Below are positions 54,810-64,000 of a DNA stretch of 64,000 nt, one piece after another; the stretch's first letter is position 1, and every line of letters starts with the position of its first letter. The notes beneath the pieces were generated by a model. The model saw only the letters and a list, made by a program, of their open reading frames with translations. It was not told where the DNA came from and ran no database searches. Both the position numbers and the translations under genes were made by a program. Origin of the DNA: Sceloporus undulatus (taxonomy: Eukaryota; Chordata; Lepidosauria; Squamata; Phrynosomatidae); the NCBI RefSeq assembly GCF_019175285.1, contig NC_056522.1, positions 325,695,134 to 325,759,133 of the forward strand. Reading direction: 5' to 3'.

Positions 54810-54992
54810 ATGATCTTTTTCCACGCCTCGGAGGAGCCTCGAAGTGGGTCGGAAAGACAAGGGCAAAAGGGAGCTTTCTCCTTCTTCTTCGTCGCTCAGT
54901 CACTTTTTCTGGCTGTTGTTGCTGTTGCTGCAACTCCTCCTGGTTCTCCTTCTGCTGCTGCTGCTGCTGCTGCTGGACTGGGATATTATTAA
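54810..54992 (+). CDS. Upstream ORF 4 of MEIS2, 60 residues
   Basis: ATG at 54810, ends 40 bp before the MEIS2 ATG. Encodes MIFFHASEEPRSGSERQGQK followed by a hydrophobic stretch and an Ala run read from the CTG repeat. It would have to be bypassed for main-frame initiation if the leader includes it. Confidence 0.3.
   Translation: MIFFHASEEPRSGSERQGQKGAFSFFFVAQSLFLAVVAVAATPPGSPSAAAAAAAGLGYY
54952..54975. repeat. (CTG)8 repeat in MEIS2 leader
   Basis: Eight perfect CTG units, preceded by CTGTTG variants, ending 57 bp before the start codon. In RNA this would be a CUG hairpin-prone tract. Confidence 0.9.
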
Positions 54993-55032
54993 ATAGAGGA
55001 CACCTTCCCGGAGTTTATTGGAGCGCAGACTG

Positions 55033-64000
<8,968 letters not shown>

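Larger units (their letters stand above)
53985..55032 (+). other. MEIS2: Inferred MEIS2 5' leader (untranslated)
   Basis: The leader ends with a CTGATGG context in which an upstream frame's TGA overlaps the MEIS2 ATG. It contains at least four upstream ATG frames, GA- and CT-rich blocks (54060-54290), TTATT arrays (54530-54600), GAA arrays (54677-54712), TTG arrays (54775-54802) and a CTG repeat. The central part, 54400-54500, has ordinary complexity and looks constrained compared with the simple repeats around it. The 5' end is not defined by sequence alone. Confidence 0.55.

Overview
The window reads as squamate reptile (lizard or snake) nuclear DNA. The evidence is the mix of repeats: an L2-clade LINE with a long open reverse transcriptase frame, a decayed BovB/RTE LINE, tRNA-derived SINEs that share the BovB 3' tail (Sauria SINE type), a 5S rRNA-derived SINE, CR1 3' ends, pogo/Tigger-like and hAT-like MITEs, and very many microsatellites. 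No prokaryotic, viral or retroviral gene was recognised.

The only host gene found is MEIS2, a TALE homeobox transcription factor on the + strand. Its first six coding exons lie at 55033-55044, 56859-57091, 58954-59095, 59803-59853, 60603-60653 and 61514-61663. They join in phase without a stop and give residues 1-213, the N-terminal PBX-binding half. The homeodomain exons lie beyond the right edge. Exon 2 and exon 6 residues separate it from MEIS1. The 5' leader (about 54.0-55.03 kb) holds overlapping short upstream ORFs, a perfect PBX-MEIS composite site (TGATTGACAG) and a CTG repeat.

Layout: 1-39 kb is AT-rich intergenic desert upstream of MEIS2, with scattered L2, CR1, BovB, SINE and MITE copies and long repeat-poor tracts that may hold distal regulatory DNA. 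40-53.5 kb is more GC-rich and crowded with inverted repeats: seven copies of one palindromic family, two unrelated large foldbacks, an inverted-duplication cluster bridged by microsatellites, a local duplication, a 380-bp GGAA-type purine tract and a TGATCA minisatellite. Short unique blocks there carry homeodomain-, MEIS- and PBX/HOX-like motifs. 53.9-61.7 kb is the MEIS2 promoter, leader, exons 1-6 and introns 1-5. 61.7-64 kb is the start of intron 6.

The most unusual signal is the palindromic family. Within a copy the two arms are almost identical (one mismatch in a 71-bp arm at 53.3 kb), yet different copies differ strongly, so the arms of each copy appear to have changed together. All alignments were made by eye, and family names come from memory of the families, not from a search.
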